Shown piece by piece: positions 48,461 to 59,991 of a DNA stretch of 64,000 bases. A model generated the notes under the pieces. It was given only the letters and a program-made list of their open reading frames with translations. It did no database searches and had not been told where the DNA came from. Origin of the DNA: Leucaena leucocephala (lineage: Eukaryota; Streptophyta; Magnoliopsida; Fabales; Fabaceae); assembly GCA_037074615.1 (NCBI GenBank), contig CM073545.1, positions 10,434,001-10,498,000 of the forward strand. Direction: 5' to 3'. Position numbers and translations under genes: made by a program. Numbering within the stretch: the first letter of the stretch is position 1; every line of letters begins with the position of its first letter.

Positions 48461-48710
48461 ACACCGGTTATAGATGTTTTACACCGGTTACGTGTAAATA
48501 CAGTGTAAATATTTAATCTTATTTATAAAAATACCACCGCTCATTTTTTTTACACAGGTCATGTGTACAACAGGTGTAAATATTTTACTCTTATTTACAA
48601 AAATGCCACTGCTCATTTCTTTTATACCGGTATGTGTACATCAGGCTTAAATAGTTTACCCTTATTTACAAAAATGCAACCGGCCATTTTTTTTAAATTG
48701 GGGCTTTAGA
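48460..48710. repeat. CACTA right subterminal repeats
   Basis: Three to four units with ACACCGGT(TA), GTGTACA/GTGTAAAT and TTATTTACAAAAATGC, about 65-70 bp apart. Confidence 0.8.
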
Positions 48711-48730
48711 AACTCTATTTTGTAGTAGTG

Positions 48731-49075
48731 TTGTAGTTTTGGTTGTGACAATGGAGAATTTTCATGATCCTCTTGGGTTAGAACCTCAAGCTAGAACTGA
48801 GTGTCTAATTGATTAGGATCTTGAGAGTCAAATGGGAAAGGGTCTTGAGAGTTATAAGGCAGGGATTTTGGGACAGTCCACTTAAAACAAATAAACTTTG
48901 GAACTCCTGTAATGTAATTGATGATGAACTTGAAGAGGATGTAATCTAATGACTTGGTGGAAATTATCCAATAGGAAGACTTTTGTAAATTTTATCCATG
49001 CCTAGTTTATTTAGTTTAGTTAAGGTCTGGCCTAATGTTTCCATGATTCCTTTCTCATATCTTGGCTAGGCTGTA
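48731..49075 (-). pseudogene. Viral polyprotein tail, first part
   Basis: Minus-strand text such as PKFICFKWTVP near 48890 resembles caulimovirid polyprotein sequence. It is interrupted by stops and continues past the CACTA element at 37724. Domain identity within the polyprotein is uncertain. Confidence 0.5.
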
Positions 49076-51254
49076 TAGGTGTTCCATATCACATCCTTAC
49101 TTTCTTACGTCCTAGGACCATTTGGTAGCATCTGGAACCACTTTTAAGGTCATTGAAGTCAAATTTTCTGATCTTGAGTTTTACTCTATCGATTACTGTT
49201 CATTGTCTAAATTCCAGACGAGTGACTTTACTTTAAAAAATCATAACTAATTTTAGAAAAATCAAAACAAAGTGGTTCAAATTGATAAATGAAGCTAACT
49301 TAATCATCTTTCAGGAAAAAATAACTCGTTGACCAAGTCAACTTCAGTCAACGCTACAATTTTACTGTTCATCCAACGTTTTCCCCTGAATCCATCATTT
49401 TGGTCCCAACTTTGAAAAATTATATCTCGATATGTAGACATTCAAATGAGGCATTCTATATATCAAATCTAATATTTACATGTCTATTATTTACTGTAAA
49501 AATATCATACATTTATTCAACCATTTACTATTTTTAATTACAGATCAAACATCACTACGTCATCACGAGTTACTGTTCATGGTGGCAAATTCCAGAAACT
49601 AACTTTACATACATATGCATACATCAATCACATATTAATCATGCTAAATAATTCTTAACTTCTCTTCATGAATCCTCATCTCCTCCATCTTGAGAAGACC
49701 TGTTGTAATTGGATTGATATGGAAGGGGTGAGATTTCGGGGGAAATCTCAATAGCAAACGGAAACCATACAATGTATGTAACTATATGCTTGATGTTACT
49801 ATGTGTGTACTTAATGATCATGCTTGTATAATGATAACTTACATGCTTCATGTCCCAAAATTATAAAATATGGCCGTAGCATAAAAAGAAACAGAGCATC
49901 ATTTAATCATACATGCTTCACATTATTAAAGTAAGCAACCAACACATAAAACATCCAAGCAATATAAGCATACAAGTAGGTAAGTTCACTACCTGGCGTG
50001 TAGCCCTTCCTTTAGTCCTTAACCTTTGATCTGAGGTTCCACCTTTTCATAGGTCAGAGCCTATACATAGCATAATAATATTTTATTATGATCTTATCTA
50101 GCATAACTCTATTTAATTTAGGCTTATCTTGAGGTAATACCCCCATTCTAACAATCCCCTAGCTTTCTTTCTATCCACGGCTAACCTTATAGAGAGATAT
50201 ATTCCTCTATTCTAACTATTAAATTCATAATAACAATCCTCTAATTTAGTAGAGCAGGGACTAGAATAACTTACTTACCTTATTCCTAAGCTTGTCGAGT
50301 CCCTAAGCTCCTTGGATTGCTCCTAGTTCCACCAGAACTCCTTCTTTCTCTTCCTTTCTTTCTCTTTCTTTCTTTCTCTCTTTCTCTTTCTCTCACTTCT
50401 TTCTTAGCTCTTGGCCATGGAATGAAATGGCAAGGGGGTGGGGTATTTATAGTTGAAGCAAAGTGAAATGGATGGCTCAGATCGCATCACGATGAATGGC
50501 TCAGATCGCTTAGTTTCCTAAAGAAGCTTTGCCTGGATCATCATGATGACATCATCCTTCATAATGACTCATCAAATGTGACATCATCAAGGGACACCTC
50601 ACATGCTTAGGTGGCGCAATGGTGGGGCCCTTTAGACACCTCACCAGCTGACTTAGCGCTTCCAGAGTCTTATCCTGGAATGAATGGTTGAGATCGTGCC
50701 ACGTGTCCTTAGCTTTTTCATGCCATCTCATGGCTTCCAGATAAGTCCAGAACTTTATCTGATCAATTTCCCGATTATCACTTCAACCGGGTAACTTTAC
50801 TTTATTGAAAACTCACTAAAATATTACTTTAATGCCACTTTAATCCACATAATTCTTGGGCTACATTTTTGGGCTTTTGAAATATCATCTTGGGTCTCTG
50901 ATCTAGCTTAAGTACTCTGATGGCTCAATTCCCAAGAAACATGCCTTGGCAAATTACCAAAATGCCCTTGGTTCCTCTTTATTTACTTTAATGAGTCTAG
51001 GGGCATTACTGTCTTTTCACAACTTACCAGAGTATTCCCTGACCCTGGTCAACTATTCAGATAACCTTTCTTGACTGTCTATCCTTAGTCAAATGACCAA
51101 AATACCCTTTACTCATTCTTTACTTATTTTATAACACAGGGGGTATTTTTGTCATTTTGCACCTTTTTCGGAACACTGGCCCCTTTTATTGCTGAACTGA
51201 TATCATGGGCCTGGCCCTCCCTTGGTCTTTCAAAACTTGTACTGCTTTTATCTG
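49076..51254 (-). repeat. Gypsy-type LTR fragment B (chromovirus-like)
   Basis: Colinear in parts with 55281-57706: GAGATTTC(C)CCCGAAATCTC near 49740, a minus-strand TATA box CTATAAATACCCC near 50440-50452, a CT-rich run at 50340-50400, then repeated AAAATGCCC/GTCATTT words to 51200. Its LTR start is missing at the right edge, where the viral RT resumes. The left edge reads TATCACATCCTTAC, like an LTR end. Confidence 0.65.
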
Positions 51255-52560
51255 TTCTGTCCCCTACGCAGGAGGATTCTTTTTAAGAAGCTTGGACGGA
51301 TGGCTGCCACATGTGGAATAAAGTCTCTAAGATAATTGACAATTCTAAAAAAATGGTTGAATTTGTTTTACCGACAAATCTTGATCTACGAATTTTTGTA
51401 ATTCAACTGCAATGTGAGGACCTAGTTGAAATTTTCTATTTTCAAAAATCATCCCCATTAATTAAATCCTTTTGACTCTTATTTCAACCTTTTTTGTTGA
51501 TAGCATAATTCCATATTTCTTAATGATGTCAGCAAATTGGGATAACAAGATCTTATGAGAATCTTAATCTTCTAAGAATAATAGGATGTCATCAATATAA
51601 ATGAGGGAATTGTTCAGGATGGGCTCAAATATTTTTGCATTGCCTTTTAAAAATGATAGGGTGACCTTAAGCCCAAATGGCATAACCATTAATTAGTATT
51701 GAGCATTGGGTATATAGAAGGCTATTTTATGACAGTCATCTGAGTGGATCCCTAATTGCCAAAATACTACTTTAAGGTTAAACTTGGAAAAAATCTTTGC
51801 CCGTTTTAAATGGACTGAGAAAGTACTGGGCTTTAGAAGAGGAAACTTATCATCTTTGAGGAAAAGTTTTAAAGGTTATAATCAATTATGAGCCTTTTCT
51901 TCCCTCTTTTGATTTTAGATCTTTTTTCTACATAGAATGCTTGGCAAGCCCAATTCGACTTAGTGTGTTCAATAAGACTTTGGCATAATAGTGCATCATA
52001 TTCTTCTCTAGCCAGTTTAAGATCTTCAAGATTCATTCCTAGATTTGAAGCCTTACACAGATTGATGTCTTCATTTTCTTAAAATGAAGTCTAATAAAAA
52101 ATTCTTCATTCTTTCAAAGTGGAAAAGGATGTGAGAATTGATTATGACTATCAGCATAAAATCGTGAGATCTAGTCTCGAACACCTCATATTCTGGTGGA
52201 ACCTGTTATATCTCTAAAAGACTAGGAATACTAGTGTAGGCACTGAAAAAGTTCCTATACCTTATTCTAGTAGATAGAATTTAGAGATTTTTAGTTTGAG
52301 AGAAAGCATCGAATCCTGTGAGGATATCTTTGCCTGGTAGATCACTCCTTAGGACTTTAATCTAAAGGATGTAGTTTGGAAAGAATTGGATGCCAATTAT
52401 TTTTCTTGTAATCCATTCAATTTTAAAAATACTTGCATTTGTAGTTGAGAAATACTAGTTGAAGGGAACCTAGTCTTCAGGAGGAAGAAGGTAGGGTTTC
52501 ATAACTGTTCTGCAAAAGCCAGTATCTAAGAAGCTAGGTGCAGGAATAGGTTTTACAAAC
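51255..52560 (-). pseudogene. Viral protease and reverse transcriptase
   Basis: The minus strand shows an aspartic protease motif (FLDTGF, then LPPEDW, 52545-52470) and a caulimovirid RT with the catalytic LIYIDDILLF box (51576-51605), followed by GIMLSTKK and NYLRDFIPHV. Several stops and frameshifts. In caulimovirids RT copies pregenomic RNA into DNA in the cytoplasm; this copy cannot. The RNase H domain beyond 51255 is not found. Confidence 0.8.
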
Positions 52561-52879
52561 TTATCAGTCAAGAGTTTAACTTCAATGTTTAGTCTTGAAG
52601 AGAAAGCGTTACCTTTAGGTTTAGAGTTTAAGGATCTAAGAGAACCTAAACAAGTAATACGGCTAGGAATAGATTTATCTAGAAAGGGGTTTTAAAGTGA
52701 TAGTGTGGATCGATCAATAGAATAGATGTACTCCTATTTGGTATCGAAGGTTGAAGTTTCTTCTTTTGAATTAGAGTAGGGAAGAACATATTGTGTTTCA
52801 TCATCTCTTTCAAATTATTCTTCTATCACATATTCAATATCTTCATTGTCTCTAATTATCAAAACTGATTGTAAATGCT

Positions 52880-53428
52880 AGAGCATCTTTATATCCCTCT
52901 TAGTCTTGTTAGGAAAACCTTTTGCAAAAATGTCCTTTCTTTTCGCATAGATAGCATCTATTAGCCTTTTGGGGTTGGGGACGCCGTTTCTTTAAAAACC
53001 TTTAAAAAGGTTTTCTGGATTGTTTCATGGAAACTTTCTTGTAGTTTTGAGTTGTAAAAAATGAGATTCTTTTTCCTTAGGAACAAAAAGTCCTTTTATT
53101 CTTTGATTTTATCTTATGATACATCTTTTTGCAGGCTGGACGAAGCTTTGATTCTCCTTTCATCATCCCCTTGAAGAACTTCTATTGTTCACAGAGCTTA
53201 TCCAAAGTTGCAAGAGCAAGTTGATAAATTTCTCTAAGAGAGATTTCAGTCATATCTCTTTAGAGAGGATTAATGGCTCTGTGGAGTTCGAGCTGTAATT
53301 CTGATGAAAAGGTCAGATTGTCACCTTCCGACCCATCAAGATAATTGGTGTTTGCACCCAATAATGTAGTATAAGGCATAACCCTATCGTTCTTCTCGAG
53401 GACCTTTTCTATTGGAAACCTAGTGTAT
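52880..53428 (-). pseudogene. Viral coat protein, C-terminal part with zinc knuckle
   Basis: LREIYQLALATLDKLCEQ near 53230 is typical of the caulimovirid coat region. A basic stretch follows, then the knuckle CYLCEKKGHFCKRF (52956-52915), where the last cysteine is phenylalanine. Frameshifts present. Confidence 0.75.
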
Positions 53429-54770
53429 TGGTGTCAAAACCATTGAAAACCTGAGTGAAAGTAAAATGGGTTTTGGGGTTTGATTGGTTTTTGGATGCAA
53501 TAAAGTAAAAGTGTAATAAAGTAAATGTTTTTGTATTTTTGATTTAGATGAAAACGAGTTGGTTTGTGAAAGTAGTATGTGATGACAGACTCTTGATGAT
53601 GAAAACTTATCTATCCTTGCTCTTAATTTGATATGGAGTTTTTGAAATCACTAAGTCTTAAACAAATCCTTAATCGATCGATTGAGTCCAGAGTATTAAT
53701 ATTCCTTGAACTCCTTTGATCAAAGCTAGTTTAAGGAATCTTAATGTACTATTAAAATTCACTTAGTGTGTAATAGAAATCAGATGATGAAAATGCCCTC
53801 GAAGGATTGTCGATCAACAAACCCTAGATTTCAAACAATTGAATTAATTAGCAACGATCGTTGATAACAGTTCAACTACTTTAAAATCAAAACTGAAATA
53901 TTATATTTAAATGAGATTCAAAACATCCAAAGTCAATTACAATAGTCTAATCTGAGAATAGTCAATCGACACTCAAAACCTTGTTCATATAATGAAACCC
54001 TAGATCTAGAAGCATCAAAATATTAAAGGTACAGATTAAAATAGAAAACTCCCTAGTGCAGTCCATGAGCTTAAGACACGAGATCCACCATCAAGAGACT
54101 AATGGTTTAGCCTCTCATGACTCCTATTATGCTGCAATCGTTGTTCAAATATGACACCATGGAGAAAGCAGAAAGTGAGATAAAGAGATGAATGATGGCA
54201 GAGGTGTGTAGGTAGCGGAGAAAGAGAGTAGATAGAATTCGAGCACTGCTTCTTAGCCTAATCAGGTCAAAAAATAGCCTCCCGGACGTCTGCGGCTTGC
54301 CTCTCCTTTTAACAGCGGTTGACCTAATAAAAAACGTGCAACTTCACGACTATCTTCTTTGGTCACGACCAGATCCATGTTTTGGTTGCGACCTGTAAAC
54401 ACAAAGAAACTTCCCAGGAGAAATTAGGTCGCGAGCTGTGGACACTTTGGTCGCAACTAGAATACACAGAAGCTGCTTTCTTTATTTGCTTCTCTCTTGT
54501 GATTTCTTTTCTGCTCACATTAGTTCTTGATTTTCCTCCAAAGTACCTACAAATGCAAAATCAAAGCTTGCTGTAAAAGTCCCATCGGTAAAAGAATGCA
54601 TAATTGCAGTTTAGAGGAGTTAATTTTACCATTTTACCCTTAAAATAATATATTGCCAAGCACAATCATGTATTACCATAAAAGCACAATTACAGGCATA
54701 AATGGATGGTAAAACTGTTATAAAACCATTAAAAATGTCGCAAAAACTATACACAAATTGTGTCTTATCA
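53429..54770 (-). mobile_element. LTR C inserted in viral coat region
   Basis: 1,342-bp non-coding unit reading TGATAAGACACAATTTG ... TTTTGACACCA on the minus strand, splitting the viral coat protein. Only one LTR, so likely solo. No clear target duplication. The start resembles LTR A (TGATAAACTCATATTTG). It contains GGTCACGACC at 54361 and GGTCGCGAG at 54427. Confidence 0.65.
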
Positions 54771-55060
54771 AATTCTTTAGGAAGAGAAGCAATAAAAGTA
54801 TGCCTGAAGTTAACATCATTGGCACCATTCAGCATGTAGTATTTCTCAGACAAATCTCTTCGATATAGAGAGTAGTATTTCATCTCAAAATATTCTTGGT
54901 GACTCCTCTTGTCAATGATCTGGAAATCACCAATGAATTCTTGGTTGCTTGTAGTTTTTTTATAAGGACTCAAACTTTGGAACCATTCTCTTAGAGTTCT
55001 TTTAAATATTAATAAGAACTTAGAGAGAACATCTTGAAAGTTTACATCTTGTTTTTGTTA
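54771..55060 (-). pseudogene. Viral coat protein, N-terminal part
   Basis: Minus-strand frame with LSPYKKTTSNQEFIGDF, FEMKYYSLYRRDL and the diagnostic YYMLNGANDVNFRHTFI before the LTR cuts it after SLPKEF. Known role of the family: capsid assembly around pregenomic RNA. Confidence 0.75.
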
Positions 55061-55280
55061 GTTGTAAATCAATCTATGCTCCAAATTCAAGAAGTTGTTC
55101 TTGAAACATCCTCCCTTAGACTCCTCAGAGTACACTTACGGAAGCGATATTAGCTCGATTATATCTTAACTTAAGCCCAGAAATTCAAAATTTCACTCTT
55201 AAGTTCCTTATTCTGAACCTTTAATTTAAAAATTAATTAATCTCATTCTACACAACCAAATGAGGCTTATTACCTATCCA

Positions 55281-57706
55281 TGTAATGCCCCAGATGTGTA
55301 CGACTGGCCTGCCAAATTTCGTGGCCAAACCCCTTCGTTTACTAGGTCAATCTGAGGTCAAAACACTGCTACCTCAGGACCTGCGAATTTCCCTTTAATT
55401 TACCATACATAAATTGAATATGCCAAACAACACTTATCATTGAATAACATAATGTCATACAGCATGGCATACACAACAAGACATATACATAATCTTGCTA
55501 TCTCTATTACATCTCTTTCTGCCTAAACTCCGACAGCATAACCGCTACGCTTTATCTGTACAAAGAACTGAACTGTACTGATTCGGTAATCCCTTCATGA
55601 GAACTACCATTCTACGTAGTACCCAGGAAAGACTAGATGAACCGGCTAGGTCCACTCACTTCTAGCCTCCTTAGACAGCACTACGTACACAGTACTTATC
55701 ATATACTGATGTTCAGTCTTTACTTCGGTAGCATAACGGCGTCTCATAGGATTCTCAAAATCCACTTCAGCATAACCTCCCTGTAATGGGTTATGGATGG
55801 GGATGAGATTCGGGGGAATCTCAGTAGCAACAATCATAACAATATATGTAATGCAGTGTGAGAGTGCTTGCTTGTGATTGTGTACAGATAAGTATGCTGC
55901 GTACTTCCATACTCAATAACATATGATCATAGCATTGCAGTAGAGCTTCAAGCATAACATATAAGACAACAATCCAACCAAACAATAGCACAACAAATCA
56001 CAAAGCCATTACATAAAATCTAGGATTAGTTACTACCTCAAAGGCTTAGCAGAGCTCTACTATCTCTATTCCGCTTCCAGCTCCGCCAGAACTTCCTTCC
56101 TTTCTTTCTTCCTCTCACTTTCTCTCTCTAGCACCTCCTCCTCTCTCTAAAAGGCTCAAAACCATGGGATGCATAAAATGGGAGGGGAAGGGGGTATTTA
56201 TAGCTTTAATGGATGGCATTCTTGTAATTTTGAAGCCATCTGAACATGTGGTCCTGGTTTTTCCTGGATTTTCCTATTTTTCTTTATTCCTTTTTACTGC
56301 ATCATGCATGACATCATCCAGGACACCTCACCGGGACACCTCATCGCCACATTCTTCACATGTCACAATTCCTGGACACCTCATCAGCTGACTCAGCAGT
56401 TCAGTCCAATCCAGTACCGGTCCAGAGTCTTGCACCGTAATACGTGTCCTTAACTTTTCTTCCGCCTCTAAGATGACGCCATGTGGCATCTGGAAGGGAT
56501 CTTTCACGCCTTCCAATACTATCCAGATAAGTCCCGGACTTTATCTGATCACCTCCTCGATTATCGTGCCAACCGAGTAACTTTACTTTACTGAAAAGTC
56601 ATTAAATCATTATTTTAATGTCACTTTTCCCCCTGAATCACTGGACCTGCGTTTTTGGGCCTGGGAATATCATCTTGGGTCTCTGATCCAGCCCAAGTAC
56701 TCTGATGGCACGATTCCCAAGAAACACCCCTTGGCAAATTACCAAAATGCCCTTAGTCTCTCTTTCTTTACTTTATTAGGTCTAGGGGCATAATTGTCTT
56801 TTCCCATCTTACCAGAGTATTCTTTGACCCTGGTCAACTATCCAGATAACTTCCCTGGACTGTCTAACCTTAGGCAAATGACCAAAATACCCTTTACTCA
56901 TTCTTCAGCTGTTCTATAACATAGGGGCATTTTCGTCATTTCGCACCTTTTTCCCGGACACCGGCCCCTTTTACCACTGGACTGATCTAATGGGCCTGGG
57001 CCTTCCCTGGTGTCACTAAATACCTTAGAAACACTATACAGTCCCCTGGCCACAGTCCGATCATCCCTATCGGAACTGCTTTTCCTTTACCGATTATAAC
57101 TGTAAATTCCCATCTTCCGGAATTTTTACAGAAAAATCGGGACCTCAAATCAAAATTCTGTGACTCCTCATTCAACCCGTAATCCATTTCCCTATCTCCT
57201 GGTATTTTTAGATATTTTATCCGGACCGGGCTGTTTTGGCCTGAAAAAGCACTCACCCGCACACTTTTCCAAAATGACCATTTTACCCCTGGTCATATTT
57301 CTAATTCTTTCATACACATAGAGACCTCATATGCACATTTCACAGTTCAGTGAAATGATCAGCATAATTTTCTCTATTTTCTGGCAAAATATGGTACTCA
57401 TCGGCTACCAGCCCGACCTTTCCCAAAATTACGATATTGCCCCTACATTCTCTTTCTAGCATCTATTCTCATCTTCTTATCCTTTATCTTAAGTTCTAGA
57501 AATTCTCTTTCAATAACTCATCCCCTAAACTCTTCGGGAGTCATCGTTAATTAAAAAGCTCGACAACCCGCCCATATCAGGTTATCTTGCACAGGAGCCA
57601 GCCCATATCAAGCTACCTGCAGAATTCCTAGGCTTAAGACTTAGGATATTTCTCACATTCCTCATTTTGAACCTAGGCGAACTGTCCCAAAAATCGGGAT
57701 GTTACA
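55281..57706 (-). repeat. Gypsy-type LTR D (Tekay/Del-like)
   Basis: 2,426-bp LTR reading TGTAACATCCCGATTTTTGGG ... GGGGCATTACA on the minus strand, with inverted TGTAA/TTACA ends. TATA box CTATAAATACCCC near 56193-56205. The adjoining 57707-57722 is purine-rich on the minus strand (AAGGGGAGGAGAAT), so this is a 3' LTR with its coding interior lost. No coding sequence inside. Confidence 0.75.
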
Positions 57707-57722
57707 ATTCTCCTCCCCTTAA

Positions 57723-59991
57723 AATTAGCTATGGATTTAAATCTCAAAATATTCTCTTTAAGATCACAAAATTTCGTGGAAAAACTCGTTCATTTGCTAT
57801 TTGAAATTTGCACATGAACCTCAGCCTCTGGTTGCTCATTTTTATCTTGTTCCAGATTTTATTTCCAACTTTGAAAAAACATAATAAATCAAATACTTAA
57901 CCAATTGAGTCATTCTTAGTGTCCATTTAAAGCTATGTATCTTAACTATTTTCATGCCAAATTTCATGTCAAAATGCATTGGTTAAGTCATGAAAACTAT
58001 CATCACAAGAGTACTGCCTCAAAATACATACACAGTATCATATACTATGCATCCCATAATATCATCTCATAAGGTCAAGTAATCAACTTAGCTTATTATA
58101 CATGTTCAACCATCCATATTTACCCTTTTTCCTTGAGGTGTTTCAGCACCTATAACATGGTTCTGTATATGGAAAGAATGAGATTTCATGGAAATCTCAA
58201 TAGCAAGTCATACAAACTATAATAACATGCATGCTTGATTAAATGCCTAACATGTTATCATGATATGGGAGCTACTTTGTAAACATACATAAGCAAACTC
58301 TAACATGCATATTTTCATGATATTAGTTACAAGGAATTGCAATCATTCATACTTCATCATCATCATCAAAACATCATCTTAAGCTCAACCAAGAATCATA
58401 ACTAATCAAGCATAAAGTCAAACAAACATAAGATTATAGTTAGGTATTCTTTCTACCTCTTAATTTATCCTTGTCACACTCTTCTTGAGATGATCTTCTT
58501 CCCACACAAATTTCAAAACCTAGCCATTACAAAGTAACATCAAGTTACAACTCAAATTCAAAACAATTCCAAGACTAGGTTCTCACTATATTCCATTCTT
58601 TGTCTAACTTATGACTTATACTTCCATCTTTCTAAAATAAATTCTCATGGTTAATTTCCACATAATTTTTTATGTAGAATCCAAATATGAAATAAGAATT
58701 TCCAAAATCAAATCACGTCTTTGGCAACTGTGCAAAACTGAAATGCCTCCTATATTTTCCAAATATTCTCATTTTAATTCCAATGCTTCCACTACTTGTT
58801 TCTCTACTTTATCCCCACACAAGTTTCCATTTTAAACACATTGGAAGCATCAAAATCATGAAATTCTAACATATGAACAGTGATTCATATAGTAGCAGCT
58901 AAGAACACAACATTCTATTTACATGCATACTTAGATTTTCAAGCAAGTACCACTTAATTCTAGCTTGTTTAAACTTGTCTAAACTATCCATAACATAAAA
59001 CTCATATTCCTATCACATATGTACAGTATAACACCTTACTTTTGTACATCTTAGGGACCAAACAATAGCATCTGGAACCACTTATATGATCAATAAAGTC
59101 AAATGGCACAATCTGGAATTTATAACCATGAGTTACTGTTCATGTGGTAAAATTCCAGACAAGCTACTCAACTTTAAAAAAATATAACTAATTTTATAAA
59201 AATCAAAATGAAGTGGTTCAAGTTTCTATACCAACCTAACATAAGCCTCTTTAAAGGAAAAATATGAATCTGACCAAAATCTGGACCAATCAATACAGTT
59301 TTGGCGTGGAAAATTACTGTTCATTTGGTTAGTTTCACAGTTTCCAGATTTGGTTCCCTAACTTTGAAAAATTCATTCTCTTTGTATTGACATCGGAATA
59401 AGGTATTCTTGGTGTCAAAAAGAAGTTTGACATATTAACTAAATGCTGGTAAAATTTCATACATTTATTCTATCAAATAATGAGAAAATATAGATAGGAA
59501 ATATTCTAGTCCAGTCCAGTACTGATTCGGTCAATTTCACAAAAACTAGACTATTTTATGTTCCCAATTTTTGTAATATTCCATAATATGTATTCTGTCA
59601 TGAAAACCAGTGTTTAGATTTTTCCTACCATTGACATTGTTAGACTAAGTATTTATCTGCTATCCATCCCTTGAGAAATGACCAAAATACCCTTGGTGCA
59701 CTTTCTTGCACTATATTAATCCTAAGGGCATAATTATCATTTCACACATATTTATACCTTATCAGGGAATATACTGACTCTGATTAATCATTCATTTACT
59801 TGCCTTGGTATTTTGACTTATCCAAAATGACCAAAATGCCCTCAATTCATCTCTTGTTCATTATTACAACACAGGGGCATTTTTGTAATTTCATATTTTT
59901 TAGGGTTACTTTGGACTATGGCCCACATAACTGTTCAATTACCTTATTGGGCCTTTAGGACACCATTTTGGGCCTTTATATGGGTCCACTG
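57723..59991 (-). repeat. LTR E, distal part (minus orientation)
   Basis: Inverted relative to 60.6-62.8 kb and related throughout, though rearranged: the TATA segment seen in LTR F is missing and a GAACAGT-containing segment takes its place. It continues from 63183-63804 across the inserted LTR F, since GCCATAAAGGTAGT-type sequence resumes as GGACCCATATAAAGGCCC. Confidence 0.65.

Larger units (their letters stand above)
37725..48730 (-). mobile_element. CACTA (En/Spm) transposon, 11.0 kb
   Basis: The left end TACTACTGCAAAAAAGGC at 37725 and the right end, read inward from 48730 as CACTACTACAAAATAGAG, form terminal inverted repeats (CACTA decayed to TACTA at left). TTG at 37722-37724 and 48731-48733 is the 3-bp target duplication typical of CACTA elements. 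Subterminal repeats with ACACCGGT and GGTGTAGA words fill 37740-38250 and 48460-48710. Two minus-strand genes lie inside. Later inserts are a solo LTR (42327-44268), a gypsy-type LTR (45710-46995) and an LTR fragment (47062-48200). Confidence 0.9.
36900..55060 (-). other. Endogenous pararetrovirus (caulimovirid), decayed and interrupted
   Basis: Minus-strand pieces at 54771-55060, 51255-53428, 48731-49075 and 36900-37724 read in caulimovirid order: coat protein, zinc knuckle, protease, RT, polyprotein tail, promoter, leader, primer site. The pieces continue across each inserted element. Resemblance is to petuvirus/florendovirus-type genomes. Stops and frameshifts occur in every piece, and the movement protein region and the RT-to-tail junction are not visible. 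It is an old, non-functional integrated copy. The inserts are 53429-54770, about 49076-51254, and 37725-48730. Confidence 0.75.

Noticed and set aside
53424..54775. Target-site duplication for LTR C
   Set aside because: TGTAT on the left and AATTC on the right do not match; the exact ends may be off by a few bases, so no duplication is claimed.
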